Source: Dicaeum eximium
Lineage: Eukaryota > Chordata > Aves > Passeriformes > Dicaeidae
Assembly (NCBI GenBank): GCA_013396995.1
Contig: VWZP01009173.1
Coordinates: 124,001-188,000 of the forward strand
DNA: 64,000 bases
Direction: 5' to 3'
The notes below the pieces were generated by a model that was not told the DNA's origin, made no database searches, and saw nothing but the letters and a program-made list of their open reading frames with translations. Of this stretch, positions 1 to 11,160 are shown piece after piece. Positions within the stretch are counted from its first letter, which is position 1. Every line of letters begins with the position of its first letter. The position numbers and the translations under genes are program-made.

Positions 1-353
1 TCAATGTTCCTCCCTGCTTTCAGTAACGAGGCTGCCGCTGTTCAGCTCGGGTTGGGGAGGAGATGAAAAAGAGGTAAATAGTTTTTTCTTACCTGATGCC
101 GGTGAGTTACCCCAGGAAATGACAAGGTGACAATTGCACATGAGAGACTGTGAGAATTCTGAAAGGCTACCACGCTCTGCTGAGCTCCCTGCTGGGGGTG
201 TAATTATTTCCTGTGACACGGATTTGAACTGCCCGGATTTCAGGGCTTCGGCAATTTACCCTCGATCAGCTTATCCCCCGTGTTAACCCTCGGCAGTGCT
301 GAGCCCTGCCTGGGTGTGATGCCCTCCCCGGACACACCTTGGTCCTCTCCTGA
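1..353 (-). other. GRIK1: Probable 3' UTR of GRIK1 exon 17
   Basis: This sequence directly follows the stop codon in the gene direction and has no clear donor that must be used right after the stop. No AATAAA or ATTAAA hexamer on the minus strand is visible here, so the cleavage site probably lies beyond position 1. The extent of the UTR is inferred. Confidence 0.6.
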
Positions 354-503
354 CTACACCGTGTGGATCGAGGGCTGTGCTCGGATCCCTCGCTCCTCCC
401 GGATTAATTTGCCACAGTCTAACTCCGTGGATAAGGTGGTGCCAGAGGTGGAGTTGGACGGGTGGGGTTGCTTACACTGCAGTCCGTAAAAGAAACAAAA
501 GGC
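354..503 (-). CDS. GRIK1: GRIK1 exon 17 coding part: alternative C-terminal tail and stop
   Basis: Encodes 49 residues from AFCFFYGLQCKQ to IRAQPSIHTV, followed by TAG at 354-356 (residues 870-918). The acceptor is TTGCATGCAAG|GCC and the exon begins in phase 0, matching the codon-complete end of exon 16. This tail matches the long C-terminal variant of mammalian GRIK1, not the ETVA-type tail shared in style with GRIK2. It lies in the cytoplasm after M4 and sets trafficking and scaffold contacts. The last residues HTV do not form a class I PDZ ligand, because position -2 is histidine. The alternative tail exon is not present between 504 and 2482, so it should lie further downstream, outside the window. 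Confidence 0.95.
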   Translation of the reverse strand, partial: AFCFFYGLQCKQPHPSNSTSGTTLSTELDCGKLIREERGIRAQPSIHTV

Positions 504-2482
504 CTTGCATGCAAGAAAAGAGAAATGGAGAAAATAAATAAATGAACGAAGCAAAACAAAACAAGCATGAGAATGATTCAAAAGCCATTTAAATCAAAAG
601 AGACTCCACTTATGGAAACAGAAAAGACACAGATTGTATTCAACAATGCTTTGGATTAGCTTAGTGATAACACACCCTGCACAGCATTTCCCATTTAAAC
701 TGCTTATCTCACCAGGGAAAAGAGAAAACAATCCCACAGGAACCAGAGAGAAACACTGGAATCGGTGGTATTGTGCTCTCTGAGAAAATGCTTCTGGAAA
801 AGAAACAGGATGTGCCACATTAACTCACTTAATGATTCTAATTATTAAGGAACACCTTGCTGTGCAGCAGCAGTGCAGGTGCAGAAATGGGGGGTGTGCA
901 TGCTGTGTGCAATCCCAAATTCCCTTACTCACCCCACTTACTGCTCAGTCAATTAACACCCCTGGCCAAAAGCTTTAGGTCTGCTTTAGTCCTGGCTTCA
1001 GGGAGGCATTGCCTTGCGCAGACTCCTGCAAAGTTTCCAGGATATTCTGCACCATGTTAGCACTTAAACTAAACATTTTAATTATACTAAGTATTTTAAT
1101 TAGCTGCAACTGTTCTCCAAAACGTATTTGAATAAACGATCTCCTGAGACATGAACAAAACAAAGATACCAATACATTTTTGTGCATTTTGTGCTAAAAT
1201 AGACCTAGGTACTGACTAGAAAGCTGCAACTTGTGCAAATACATTAATCCTTTGTCTCTGCCATATCCTAAACCAGGGACCCTTTGATCGGCATGTCCTG
1301 GGATTGCTCCATGAGCTGCATCTGGTTTTTTGTGGTTAGTGACACTGCTTTTAATGCAAACTGCACCTCCCAGAGTGAGTTCCAAATGTTCCCTTTTCTT
1401 CCCACTCCTCCCTGCTGCCCTCGGGGAGGGTCTTTGCTGCAACAGCCACTCCTTTATTTTAGGCATTTATGTCACCACCCGTGTAGGAGAACACCTTGAA
1501 TGAGGAGGGAGGGGAATCCCCCGTGGAAAAGCGCCAGCCTTTCCCAACTCAAAGTGTAAAGGGAACTTAGCCTGCTTCGAGGTGGTGCCTCACATCTAGG
1601 AGCCTGGAGTGAGGAAATGGGAGCCTTTGGGGATGCAGGGTCACCCCCTGGACCTGCAGGGTGGGGTCCCCTTGTCCCTCGGGAAAGTCCTGCTGGAGAG
1701 AAGAGGAGGCAAACAGGGCCACAGCAGGGTCCAGGACAGAGCCGGGACAAACTGCCCCGGGGCAGGAGGGGCTGGCTGACAGCCTAGGAACACTCTCCAT
1801 GTTCCTGCTCAGCCCTGCCTCTTTCACAGGGCTGGCGGTTCTCTAAAGGGGGGGTTGCACTCGATTTTAAGGATTGATCCCTTCTCACAAATCGCTCCAA
1901 TGCTCAAGGTGTGATTTACACACAGCATTTCCTTTGCTTTCCTCTGCCCTTTTAAACTGCTTATTACACTTCAGAGGAGCTATAACCAGAATTTCTTTGG
2001 CTCCATAATCTTACTTTACAGTGGCATCCATCACCTCTCAGTAGATGTCCCTGCTTTGAAGTGCATCCTTCAGTACAACTTGTAAATCCCTGGCTCTGAA
2101 AAAAGATCCTTTCTCGAGCATGAGGAAAATGACTCTTGGGATTTGGATGTGCTTTCCTGTGTTACTGAAGCTGCTTGTGTTAATGCCATATAAAAAAACC
2201 AACAGCTCAGTTGTGTTTTGTTTCTTTCCAATGTAATTTATGCTGAAGTCCTGAAGTTCAAGCAGAAACTGTTTGAGAAATTAATTGCCCTTGTTCTGCA
2301 CTGCCCTGCTAAGCAGCACTAATGGGACCGTGGGTGAGGCACTTCCCTGTTGTTATTAATAAATTATTTGTCACTAGAGCCAGGAACAGCTGGCGAGAGT
2401 TCAGCAGCAGGAAATGCACCCTGCAGCAGGGAGGGCTGTGCTGCAGAGCCCAGCCTGGCGGGAGCAGGGCGGGGTCTCTCAC
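504..2482 (-). other. GRIK1: GRIK1 intron 16
   Basis: GT-AG intron, phase 0, with donor CAG|GTGAGA at 2482 and acceptor TGCATGCAAG at 504. It separates M4 from the alternative tail exon. A UGCAUG motif sits at 508-513 inside the acceptor region. I recognise no interspersed repeat and no further exon here; the stretch at about 1480-1850 is GC-rich and unassigned. Confidence 0.85.
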
Positions 2483-2733
2483 CTGCTCGATGTCGCTGTT
2501 CTTGCGCGATTTGTAGATGAACTCGCCGATGGCCACGAACACGGACAGCACCAGCCCCGCCGCCAGCACGATGAAGATGCCCCCGATGTTCTCCACCCCG
2601 AGGGCGCTGGCTTCCTTGCTGTCCTCCTCGGGGCAGCCGTTGCCTCGCCACCACTTCTCCTTCATCATGTGCAGCTTGCCCTCCTCCTGCAGCTGCAGGA
2701 TGGCGATGGTGATCTTGTCCCTGTACGGAGACC
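2483..2733 (-). CDS. GRIK1: GRIK1 exon 16: end of S2, M4 and start of cytoplasmic tail
   Basis: 251 bp encoding the split Gly786 and residues 787-869. It begins SPYRDKITIAILQLQEEGKL, the last helices of the ligand-binding domain, and contains the NGC cysteine expected to pair with the cysteine of TQRNC in exon 15. M4 covers about 835-856 (IGGIFIVLAAGLVLSVF). It then runs into the basic juxtamembrane stretch FIYKSRKNSDIEQ. Donor CAG|GTGAGA; acceptor CCCTTGCAG|GG. Codons are strongly GC-ending, unlike exons 5 and 9. Long antisense reading frames over this exon are shadows. Confidence 0.97.
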
Positions 2734-3734
2734 CTGCAAGGGGACAGCCAGGCCTGGCAGTGCTGGCAGGGAGCAGCTGCCACCATCTGAGGCAGAAGCC
2801 TTCCTTATCACAGGAGGGATTATTCCAGCTGGAAAGGCTGGAGGTGGGAAGGGGAATCTTTGTTTGTGTCTGCCCTGGGGACTGGGAAGCAGAAGGCTCC
2901 GCTGGTGCAGTTATTTGAGAATTCATGCTAATTTTAGGGTCTCCTGGTGAGGTTTATTTAAGCCTTGGCAGTGGGTTTTCTTGCTAAGGCATTCCCCCAC
3001 ATCATATTTGAATATTGCTGTGAGCGCTCTTTGAGAATTTCTGCTTTGTATCCTTTCTATTGACTTCAGCCATCTGTTGGTTCTTCCTGCTGCCTGTAAA
3101 TGATTGGCTGCCTCAGAGGAGTGCACAGTCACTCAGACACTTTTTCTTGTCATTTACACCTGCCCCACCCACAGCTCCACCTCAGCTACCTACAGCTTGT
3201 AAGAACACCCTGTGGACAAGTCCTTTTTATTGTGATTTGCAACAATAGCGGCCCTGCAAGCTGAAAATAGCAACAATTTCATGCTTTTGGTTTGCAGGCC
3301 ACCATTTGCTAAATGATGTGTGTGCAGGCTCTGCAGCTTTATGGGCCTGGGCAGTGTCTGGCAAGGAGTGGGGTCGCACTGGCTGGCTCAGTCTGCTTAG
3401 ATTTGCTCTCACACGCTCTGCTCAGCCTCTCCATCTTCCAAAATCCTGCAGCCTGTGTTTGTGAGAGACTTCTTTGTGGGACCAGGATTTTGTGATAGCA
3501 GGGAGGGAGGGCTTGCAAGAATGATTCTGTGAGATGCTGTTTGGCTCCAAAAGCAAATGTGTGCTCCCAAATCCTGCCATGCTGAACTCCCTACAGCTGG
3601 AAACATCCAGAGTCTGGGCTGAAATGCAGAGCTGAAAGCCCTGCACCTACTCCCCACCCATTCCCCTCCTTTAGTAGCACATTAGTAAGACATGGAGGGA
3701 CAGGACACAAGGGAATGACTTCCTGCTGCCACAG

Positions 3735-3970
3735 GGCAGGATTAGGTGGGATATTGGAAAGAAGTTCTCTGTGGCGGTGTGAGGGTGGGGAGGCCCTGGC
3801 AAAGGGTGCCCAGAGCAGCTGTGGCTGCCCCTGGATCCCTGGCAGTGCCCAAGGCCAGGTTGGACAGGGTTTGGAGCAGCCTGGGATAGTGGAAGGTGTC
3901 CCTGCCCATGGCAGGGGTGGCACCAGGTGGGCTTTAAGGTCCCTCCCAATCCAGAACATTCTGTGATTTT
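3735..3970 (+). repeat. CR1 LINE 3' fragment
   Basis: Matches the 3' end of avian CR1: a GGATATTGGAAAGAAGTTCT-like start, the stretch around GCCCAGAGCAGCTGTGGCTG, AAGGCCAGGTTGGACAGGG, TGGAGCAGCCTGGGATAGTG, and a terminal AACATTCTGTGATTTT. The repeat is sense on the plus strand, antisense to GRIK1. It is 5'-truncated, as most CR1 copies are. Confidence 0.88.
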
Positions 3971-5111
3971 CGGATTTTCTTCAACTACTATTTCACCAAA
4001 GTCACATTTTGCTGCACATTAAAGGTGTTGCAAACTGCATCAAGGCAACCCAAACTTTATGGCAGATTGTGTGCCAGAATTGAAGGGATCGTGTGGCACT
4101 TCAGAAAAATCTTACTGAGGCATGGCTCCTGAGTCCTTATGCATCGAAATAGCCTTGGAAATTTGGCCTTACAGCTTCAGCTTTGCTCCTTATTTTGCTG
4201 TGCAGGACATTATTAGAAATACTTGTCCCGTGGATACATGTGCCCTCGCTGTTCTCCGCTTCCTTCATCCCCCAGCCCTGTCTGAGGAGAACCAGCGCGA
4301 GGAACATTGCAGTTCCTCATTTGTTGTGCCACCACTCAGCTGCTGCTGGGGCAGAGCACTGCCAGCACCGGGCCATGCTGTGACCGCAGCTGCCAGGAGA
4401 CGTGTCAGACTATCCCAAATCCATCTGGGAAGCCAGAGACCAGCACTGCTGGAGGCAGCCAGCTCTGAGAGGAAAACGTGCCTGCAGTAAGAATGGATGA
4501 TTTGTGCGCTTGCTGTTAAAGACCCAAAAATAACAGCACAGAAAACAGGCCAGAAACACCTCCAAAAACTGGCTTTGCACAGAGGAGTGTATTATTACCC
4601 CTGAAAACAGCAGTGCCTCACAGAAGAGAGAGCAGAATTGTTTGTGCCTTGTCCCCTGCAATGTGTAAGGCTGCAGGACTCATCCATATCCCCTGTCTGG
4701 AAGGACACAGCTGGGGGATAAAGTGGAGCAGCCAGAATCACAACACAGGATTTGTGGGGTTGTTCATTCTTTCTTGTGGTGTTTATGTTGCCATCAGGAT
4801 TACCACAATTCATCTGGAGGGTAACAGGCACCTCCAGATTTCTGCACGGGCTTTTAGAGTTTGTCAAGAGTGCCTGGAGAGCTGCACTGGTGATGGTTTA
4901 TTGGTGAGCTCTAACACCACCCACAAATCCATCTCCACACCTCTTTAAATATTCAGCACATTACTTATGGCCTCTGAGCTGTTAACAAACCTCTTAGGCC
5001 AAGAAATGCATTTATCTACTTTCTTAGCAGTCTCCTAAGGACCTGGGAAGAGCTTTAGTGTTAGAATTACCTGCATCAGCACTGGCACTGATCCTGGAGT
5101 TAAACCTGCCC

Positions 5112-5320
5112 TGACACACCACAGAATCCAAAATCACTGAGGGTGGAAAAGAACCAAGTCCAGGCTGTGCCTGATTTCCACCTTGTCCCCAGCCCAGAGC
5201 ACTGAGTGCCATGCCCAGACCTTTGTTGGACACCTCCAGGGATGGGCACTCCAAACCTCCCTGGGCAGCCCCTGCCAGTGCCTGGCCACCCTTTCTATGG
5301 GGAAATTCCTCCTGATGCCT
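5112..5320 (-). repeat. CR1 LINE 3' fragment
   Basis: Reverse complement of a CR1 3' end. On the plus strand it reads CACAGAATC, then a GGTGGAAAAGAACCAAGTCC-like segment, GACACCTCCAGGGATGGGC, CCTGGGCAGCCCCTGCCAGTG and GGGGAAATTCCTCCTGATG. It is diverged, so relatively old. Confidence 0.85.
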
Positions 5321-6133
5321 ATAACTGCTGTATTTTACTTGCAGAAAATGCTCTGATAAAATAATACATTTCCTGGATTCAAGAATTCTCCCCCCTGTTT
5401 CTTTGGGAGCCATAAGGGGCTGTCCAGCTCTCTCACTGGAAATTCTGGAGTGACAGGCCCTGTGGTTTTTACATTCCCCTGCAGGCCAGTTAAGCCTTGC
5501 TGAAGATCTGTTATTAAGGGTCACAGACAAGCCTTTTTTGTTTGTTGGGGTTTTTTTTTCCATACAGCCTTTGCAATCAATACTCTTGAATGATGTGAGA
5601 GAAATAACAGAGCCTTGGGGGTCGCTCTGAATAGTGGCAGGTTTATCTTGTTTATGAAATCAGTTTATGAGGTGCTTGATGGTGCTGGATTATTCCACAG
5701 TGCTTGGGGATATCTATTCCCCTGAATTTTGCAGGTTTTTCTTAACAAAAAATAAAGGTGCACTTCTCATACAAGAAATGTCGTATAAATATATTTCACA
5801 GCTGCATTTCCAATGGCTGCACTGTCTCTGAGGATTGCCATCTGTTCCAATTATTCCTTCATTGTTCTTGCTTTAAAGTGTGGCAGCTTTATAACCGCAA
5901 GGAAACTCTTGCCATGAGTTTGTCATTCTTGGGGATTTTAGCTTTTGTATCACTTTTCTCAGGGTGCCAAGGCTGTTCTCACACAGCCAGTGGAAAAATA
6001 TACTCGGGATGTCATGTCTGTGACAATCTGTCTGCAGTGCTGAGCACCACACAGCATGACAGTTCCAAGTGCAGAGGTGTTTCTCCCTTACTTATATCTG
6101 CTCTGTCAAGCAATGATGAACCAATCCCCAGCT

Positions 6134-6246
6134 GGACACTGGGGCTTGGAGCAACCTGGGATAGTGGGAGGTGTCCCTGCCATAGCAGGGGGTGGCTTTG
6201 AGATTCTTTCCAACCCAAGCCCTTCTGGGGTTCCATAATTCTATGA
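6134..6246 (+). repeat. CR1 LINE 3' fragment
   Basis: Reads GGCTTGGAGCAACCTGGGAT, GGAGGTGTCCCTGCCATAGC, CCAACCCAAGCCCTTCTGG and a terminal ATAATTCTATGAA, the usual CR1 3' end. It is inverted relative to the copy at 6550-6762. Confidence 0.87.
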
Positions 6247-6549
6247 ACACAGGACAAAACCTGGTTCAACAATGCCAATTGTTCACAAGTGCACAGCACA
6301 AAAATCTGACACAATTTTTAATGCTGTACAATTAGAAGATCCTAGAAAGGCTACTGGACATGGTAGAAAAGGTCTGCCAGAGAAAGTTCAGAGAAATTGG
6401 GAGTCTTAAAGCCCTGCATTAAAGGAGGTGAATTGCTGATTTATTTCATGACCTCAGAGCAACGCTGAAGAACAGTGAGGATCAACTGCAAGACTCTGCA
6501 TCAGGGATTTCAGTGTTTTGACTAAGGAGTTTCCTTTGGGGTACATACA

Positions 6550-6762
6550 GAGTCCCAGCATGGTTTGGGTGGGAAGGGACCTTAAAGCCCTTCCAATCAG
6601 GTGGGGGGGGACACTTTCCACTGTCCCAGGTGGCTCCAAGCCCCATCCAGCCTGGCCTTGGACACTTCCAGGGATGGGGCAGCCACAGCTGCTCTGGGCA
6701 CCCTGTGCCAGGGCCTCAGCACTCTCACAGGGAGGAATTCCTTCCCAATGTCCCATCTCCCC
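6550..6762 (-). repeat. CR1 LINE 3' fragment
   Basis: Reverse complement of the CR1 3' end: TGGTTTGGGTGGGAAGGGAC near 6560, CAAGCCCCATCCAGCCTGG, CAGGGATGGGGCAGCCACAG and AGGGAGGAATTCCTTCCCAA. A run of guanines near 6602-6609 replaces part of the consensus. It lies about 125 bp beyond the donor of exon 15. Confidence 0.88.
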
Positions 6763-6888
6763 CTGGTTTTGTCAGTATGGATGAATTCTCACTTGTCCTG
6801 TTTCTGGGATCCCGGGGCTGAATGAATCGTTTGCCGCAGGGGACACTGTGTGTGTGCTCCCCAGCAGCGCAGCCCCGGCGCCTCTTAC

Positions 6889-7114
6889 CGATGGGGGTGC
6901 CCACGCCGTAGCCCTTGGAGTCGATGAGCCCCCCGATCTGGGTGAGGTTGCAGTTCCTCTGGGTCACGTACTCGATGCTGGTGGACTCCATGAGCAGGGC
7001 GTAGTCGGTGGTGAGCACGCGCTGGATGCCCTCGTCGTTGTTCTTCACCAGCGCCGTCTGCTGCCTGCTGCTCATGAACGCCCACATCTTCTCGTACGTT
7101 GAGATTTTGGATTT
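6889..7114 (-). CDS. GRIK1: GRIK1 exon 15: ligand-binding lobe S2
   Basis: 226 bp encoding residues 711-785 plus the first base of Gly786. It begins KSKISTYEKMWAFMSSRQQT, continues ALVKNNDEGIQRVLTTDYAL, then LLMESTSIEYVTQRNC, and ends GLIDSKGYGVGTPI. Glu753 (Glu738 without exon 9) in LLMEST is the conserved residue that binds the amino group of glutamate. Ser756 (Ser741) is present as in GluK1. Residue 736 (721) is Asn where I recall Ser in mammalian GluK1; GluK2 has Asn there. Acceptor TCGGCAG|AAATCC; donor ATCG|GTAAGA. GC3 is very high. Confidence 0.97.
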
Positions 7115-10051
7115 CTGCCGACGGAAGAGGAGGCACAGAATCGCACCAGCACCCCAAGCACCCTTGCCACACGTTCCTCAGCCTCCCCAGCTGGACACCG
7201 CTGCCCTGGGACACTGCTGCCCTCAGACACTCCGCTCCTGCCCGTCGGGGCACACCCACTGCTCCGAGAGCCTGGCGATGAACACAGCATCCCCCTGCAC
7301 CTGTCGTGTTTGTATCACCTGCCTGCAAGTCACGGACTTCAGGGATAAAGTTTGAGAAACAGACCAAACAATCTCCTGCTTTGTGCTTCCCATTGCAGTC
7401 AGACTTAAGGATGTGATCCTTTTGTCACAGGGGTGAAGGGCAGCGTCTCCTCAGTCTCTCAAGCTCTGTCTCCGGTTTACAGCCATCTCAGCTGATTCCA
7501 GGCTCAGTTTTAAACACCAGCTTAGGGGGGATTCCTGTGAGAAGTTGATTTTCTGGTTCTTTGAGCTTTAAATGTTAATATGCCTCACCTGTAAATTCAA
7601 TATCTGTGAATGTCACCTGAATTCCACCTCACTTTGGTGAGCCACAGGATACCACTAAACTCTGAAGGTGGTTAAGTGGCTCTTCACAAGTAGGAGCCAT
7701 TTTTATAGCTCAGTTGGGAATATTTTTGGAAATTGATGCTATGTTTATGCACTAGACTGAGTCTGACTGTGAATTTAGTGGAAGGATGTATTCCTTATTC
7801 AGAAGAGTTTGTAAGAAAGATCTTCTCAACTTGCCAGCTTCCATTTTTTTCAGGATGGATTCTGTGCCAAATTTTGCCCTTTGAATTTTCATTAATTTCA
7901 GTGGAAACACATCTGCGCTTTAGAAGGCAGGAGCTGGCACAAGCTGCAACACAGGACTAAGATCTGTTATGATGGAGGGGCAAGAAAGCAGTGGAAGATT
8001 TATGGACATGCTGGAAACAGAGCAGGGCAGCAGTCTGGATGTTGTCACTGCTTGTGGATGGGAAACATCTTGCCTTCAGCTGGACTTCTAGATTTGGCCA
8101 TTCCCACAGATGGGCAGTGCTGCCTGCGGTGCTGCTGGCTTGCTCTCCTACAAGGCTTAGTGGACTGAGCTGCCCAGACCCTGTTTTCAGGGTATTTTCA
8201 TCTGCTCTGACCAGATCTGGCACCTCTACACAGGGAGGTGGCCAATTCTGAGGTTCCTTTCAAAGTGAGAACTCCATTTTCCCCCCACAAATAATTCCAA
8301 TTGCTTTTGTTTTAATTCTCCCCACTGTCTGGCTAAAAGTCACTGCAGAAAAGGGACTTCCTTGAAAAATATTTCCTCTTCAGAATAAATTTTTTCTGGG
8401 GAAACGATTGCAACAAGGACACCGGTGCTAGGCATTCCAAACCAGTGGGCAATCACAGACACCACTAACTACAAGTGATGTCAGCCTGAATAAATGCAAA
8501 CAGAGCTTTGGCAAAGCAGTGGGAGTACCTTGCTTTCCTAATATGCTTCCTGATCTCCATCCCATCCAGCACTTACACTGTGTAATCTCATCTTCCAGGG
8601 GCTTCCTGCTGCTACTTTGAGCACAGAGTCCTAAATCAAAGCTCTTTAGAGTCTGCTTTGTGTTTTTCTGTGCCTGATGTCTCCAGAAACCTTTTTTTCC
8701 ATGTGTGTCCCATACAGTCCTGGAAACCAGAGGGATCTGGGCTTTGCCCCTCGTGTCCTACATGTCACTCCCTTGTTCCTCTCCTTCACAGTGAGGAATG
8801 CCCAGCACGTCGTGGTTTGCTTTGAAAAACGTTGGTCTGAGAAAAATCTGTTCCCCTTGGCATTCCTTGGCTTTAGGACTATTTGATTTGACAAATCACA
8901 TCTTGCAGCAGAGAAAGCACTCGAGGTAATGACCCTTCCCAGGGCACCCCCGCCTTGTGCCTCACTCCCTCAGGGCGTTTTTGCTGCTGCCGCAGCCCTG
9001 GTGCTGATCCCTCCTTTCCCAGCACTTCAGCACCCCCGGGGACAGGACAGCTCTCAGAAAAGAGGCAGAGTCTGGAATGTTAGGGCAGAGGTGCTGTAAC
9101 TGTGCTGTACCCTGGGAGGAGAGCGGGAGTGGAGTAACTGCTGTCTGAATCCCCTCCTGCTGCCTGAATTCCCTCCCGCTGCCTTCTCTCGGTTCCCAGC
9201 CCCTCCCTCGGGTGTGTGTTTAGCTCCAGGAGCAGGTGCAGCATTTCACAGTCTGAGAGAGGCAAAGTCAGAGTCTTCCTTTGCAGACAGAAGTAGCTGT
9301 TTTTGTACAGAGAGCTACTCCAGAATTTTTTTATTCCAAGTTTTGGGCAGGACAAAGATCTCCTAATCTTGTGAGGATCTGGAGATGCTTCCGTAATAAA
9401 AACTTTTGATTAAACACGGAGTGTTTACAAGTGTGGCACATTGCATTTTTCATGCATTTTCACTGTGTCACCATCCCTCTGCCAGGGAATCCATCCCCAG
9501 TTTCTGTACTGTCCTTCCCCTGTGCTTCTTTGCACGTGTATTTCAGGCACAAGTAAGCTGGCACATGTAGTGCATAAATATTTAACCACCTTGTCTGAAG
9601 GTTTTCTTTTAGAAGCTCACACGCTTTTAAGCCTACATATTTCTGCCTGCAGGATTAATGGTGCAAAAAGAAATCAGTGTAAAACTAAAAACAGCTCTAG
9701 GAAATTTGTTCTGAGCTTCTCATGTAGAGCTTCAGGACCTATTTCCTCTAAAAACGCAGGGACGCAACAGGATTTGAAGTTTTGTCTCTGAAGCTAAATT
9801 TGACTTCAGAATATCAATGGCAGTGAGCTGCTTTGGGCATAGAAGAGCCAGAGGAGAATCCAGAGCTTGCCTTACTGGAATATCTCCAGGTGGGTTTCCA
9901 TCTCAGTGGAAATGTCAGCTCATCATTTCAGGAGCTCACTACAGCAGAATGCTGTAGTTGGTGTTTTTCTTTCAGCAAGGAAACATTTCTGTTCAGCCAC
10001 AGGAGAGCCTTGACAGGGGCAGTTCACCCTTGGCAGCACCAGCAGGGACAG

Positions 10052-10170
10052 ACTACACAGAATCCCAGAGTCCCAGAATCCTGGGATGGTTGGGGTTGGA
10101 AGGGACCTCTGGAGATCACCCAGTCCAACCCCCCTGCCAAGGCAGGGTCACCTGGAGCAGGTGACACTGG
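10052..10170 (-). repeat. CR1 LINE 3' end with terminal octamer repeats
   Basis: Plus strand shows CAGAATCCCAGAGTCCCAGA followed by GGGATGGTTGGGGTTGGAAG, GGAGATCACCCAGTCCAACC and CCTGCCAAGGCAGGGTCACC. This is the reverse complement of a CR1 3' end with its short terminal repeat. It is well preserved, so fairly young. Confidence 0.88.
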
Positions 10171-10921
10171 AACTTTTGTTTTTGTCTTTTTGGGATGTCC
10201 CCAGAGAGGGAGGGATCTCTTGTCACAGATGTTGTTCTGCCCCACTGCTTCCCCCAGAGTCTCATCCCTTTCAAAGGCTCTAGGTGTGTGACTCCATAAA
10301 CACCATCCTCAGATGCCACAGGGAAGAGCCTGATCCGGGCTCATCCTGAGCCTGACTTCCTGCTGCGACTGCTGACGAAGCTGCTAATTAATTCTCACTG
10401 TCACAGGATTTTTGTGTGTGTATTCTGTATTTATAGCTTGTTGGCTTTTACACTGACATTTTATGAGATTATCCATTTTGAATGTAATTAATACTAATAA
10501 TTAAGAAAAAGAAAAAAGACATAATTGTTACAGTTGTCTACCAAACAGCCACAGAAAACTCTTCACTTGCAGATGTGTTCAGGTGTGTGTGTGGCCCCTG
10601 TATTGATGGTCTGTGTAATATTGGCCACTGAGCATTAAAAAAAGGGACAAACAAACTTGCATTTTCCTGTGGAATTACCATGGTGCAAATGTGGCTTTCA
10701 GAAGGGGAAGCAGACTTTTCCAGCTGCTTTTTAGTGAAGTGCCTGAAAGGAAATAAGATCCCAGGTGGAGGAGAATATCCCCATGTCCATGCCCTGGCTC
10801 CCATCGGAGGCAGATGGGTTTACCCCTCACTGCACTTCACTGCCAGGCTGATTTTCCATGTGTCCTGGGGGAAACCTGCCGGGTTTTGCATTCCTGGTGT
10901 TGAAGGATCCACTGTGGCTGG

Positions 10922-11160
10922 GGTACCTGGTGTATTTACCTTCTCCTCCAGTCCCTTGGGATGCTGTGGGTGTGGCTGTGGGTGAATTATGTATTTACCT
11001 TCTCCTCTGATCCCTCAGAATGCTGTGGCTCTGGCTGTGAGTACCTGGTGTATTTACCTTCTCTTCTGATCCCTCGGGATGCTGTGGCTCTGGTTTTGGG
11101 TGAATCCTGTATTTCCCTACCCCTGCAATCCCTCGGGACGCTGCGGCTCCGCCTCCCAGC
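10922..11160. repeat. 59-bp minisatellite, about four copies, next to exon 14 donor
   Basis: Units begin at 10931, 10990, 11049 and 11108 with TGTATTTACC (TGTATTTCCC in the last copy), an exact 59-bp period. Each continues with TCCCTCGGGATGCTGTGGCT-like sequence. It starts about 25 bp beyond the donor of exon 14. On the GRIK1 strand the first three units each carry AAGGTAAATAC, a donor-like sequence. Confidence 0.9.

Larger units (their letters stand above)
2734..6888 (-). other. GRIK1: GRIK1 intron 15
   Basis: GT-AG intron, phase 1 (donor ATCG|GTAAGA at 6888; acceptor TTGCAG at 2734). It holds four CR1 LINE 3' fragments in alternating orientation (3735-3970 plus, 5112-5320 minus, 6134-6246 plus, 6550-6762 minus). 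The rest (2734-3734, 3971-5111, 5321-6133) shows no feature I can name. Confidence 0.85.

Noticed and set aside
93..147. Candidate 55-bp minus-strand exon with acceptor TTCTCACAG and donor CATCAG|GTAAGA downstream of the exon 17 stop
   Set aside because: The splice sites look acceptable and the frame is open, but I recognise no GRIK1 tail variant in it and it lies in the presumed 3' UTR. Junction reads would be needed.
504..2482. Alternative ETVA-type C-terminal exon of GRIK1
   Set aside because: No frame here resembles the LSFNAI-type start or the ETVA end that I recall; it is expected further downstream, beyond position 1.
2414..2950. 178- and 133-codon plus-strand frames
   Set aside because: Antisense shadows of GC-rich exon 16.
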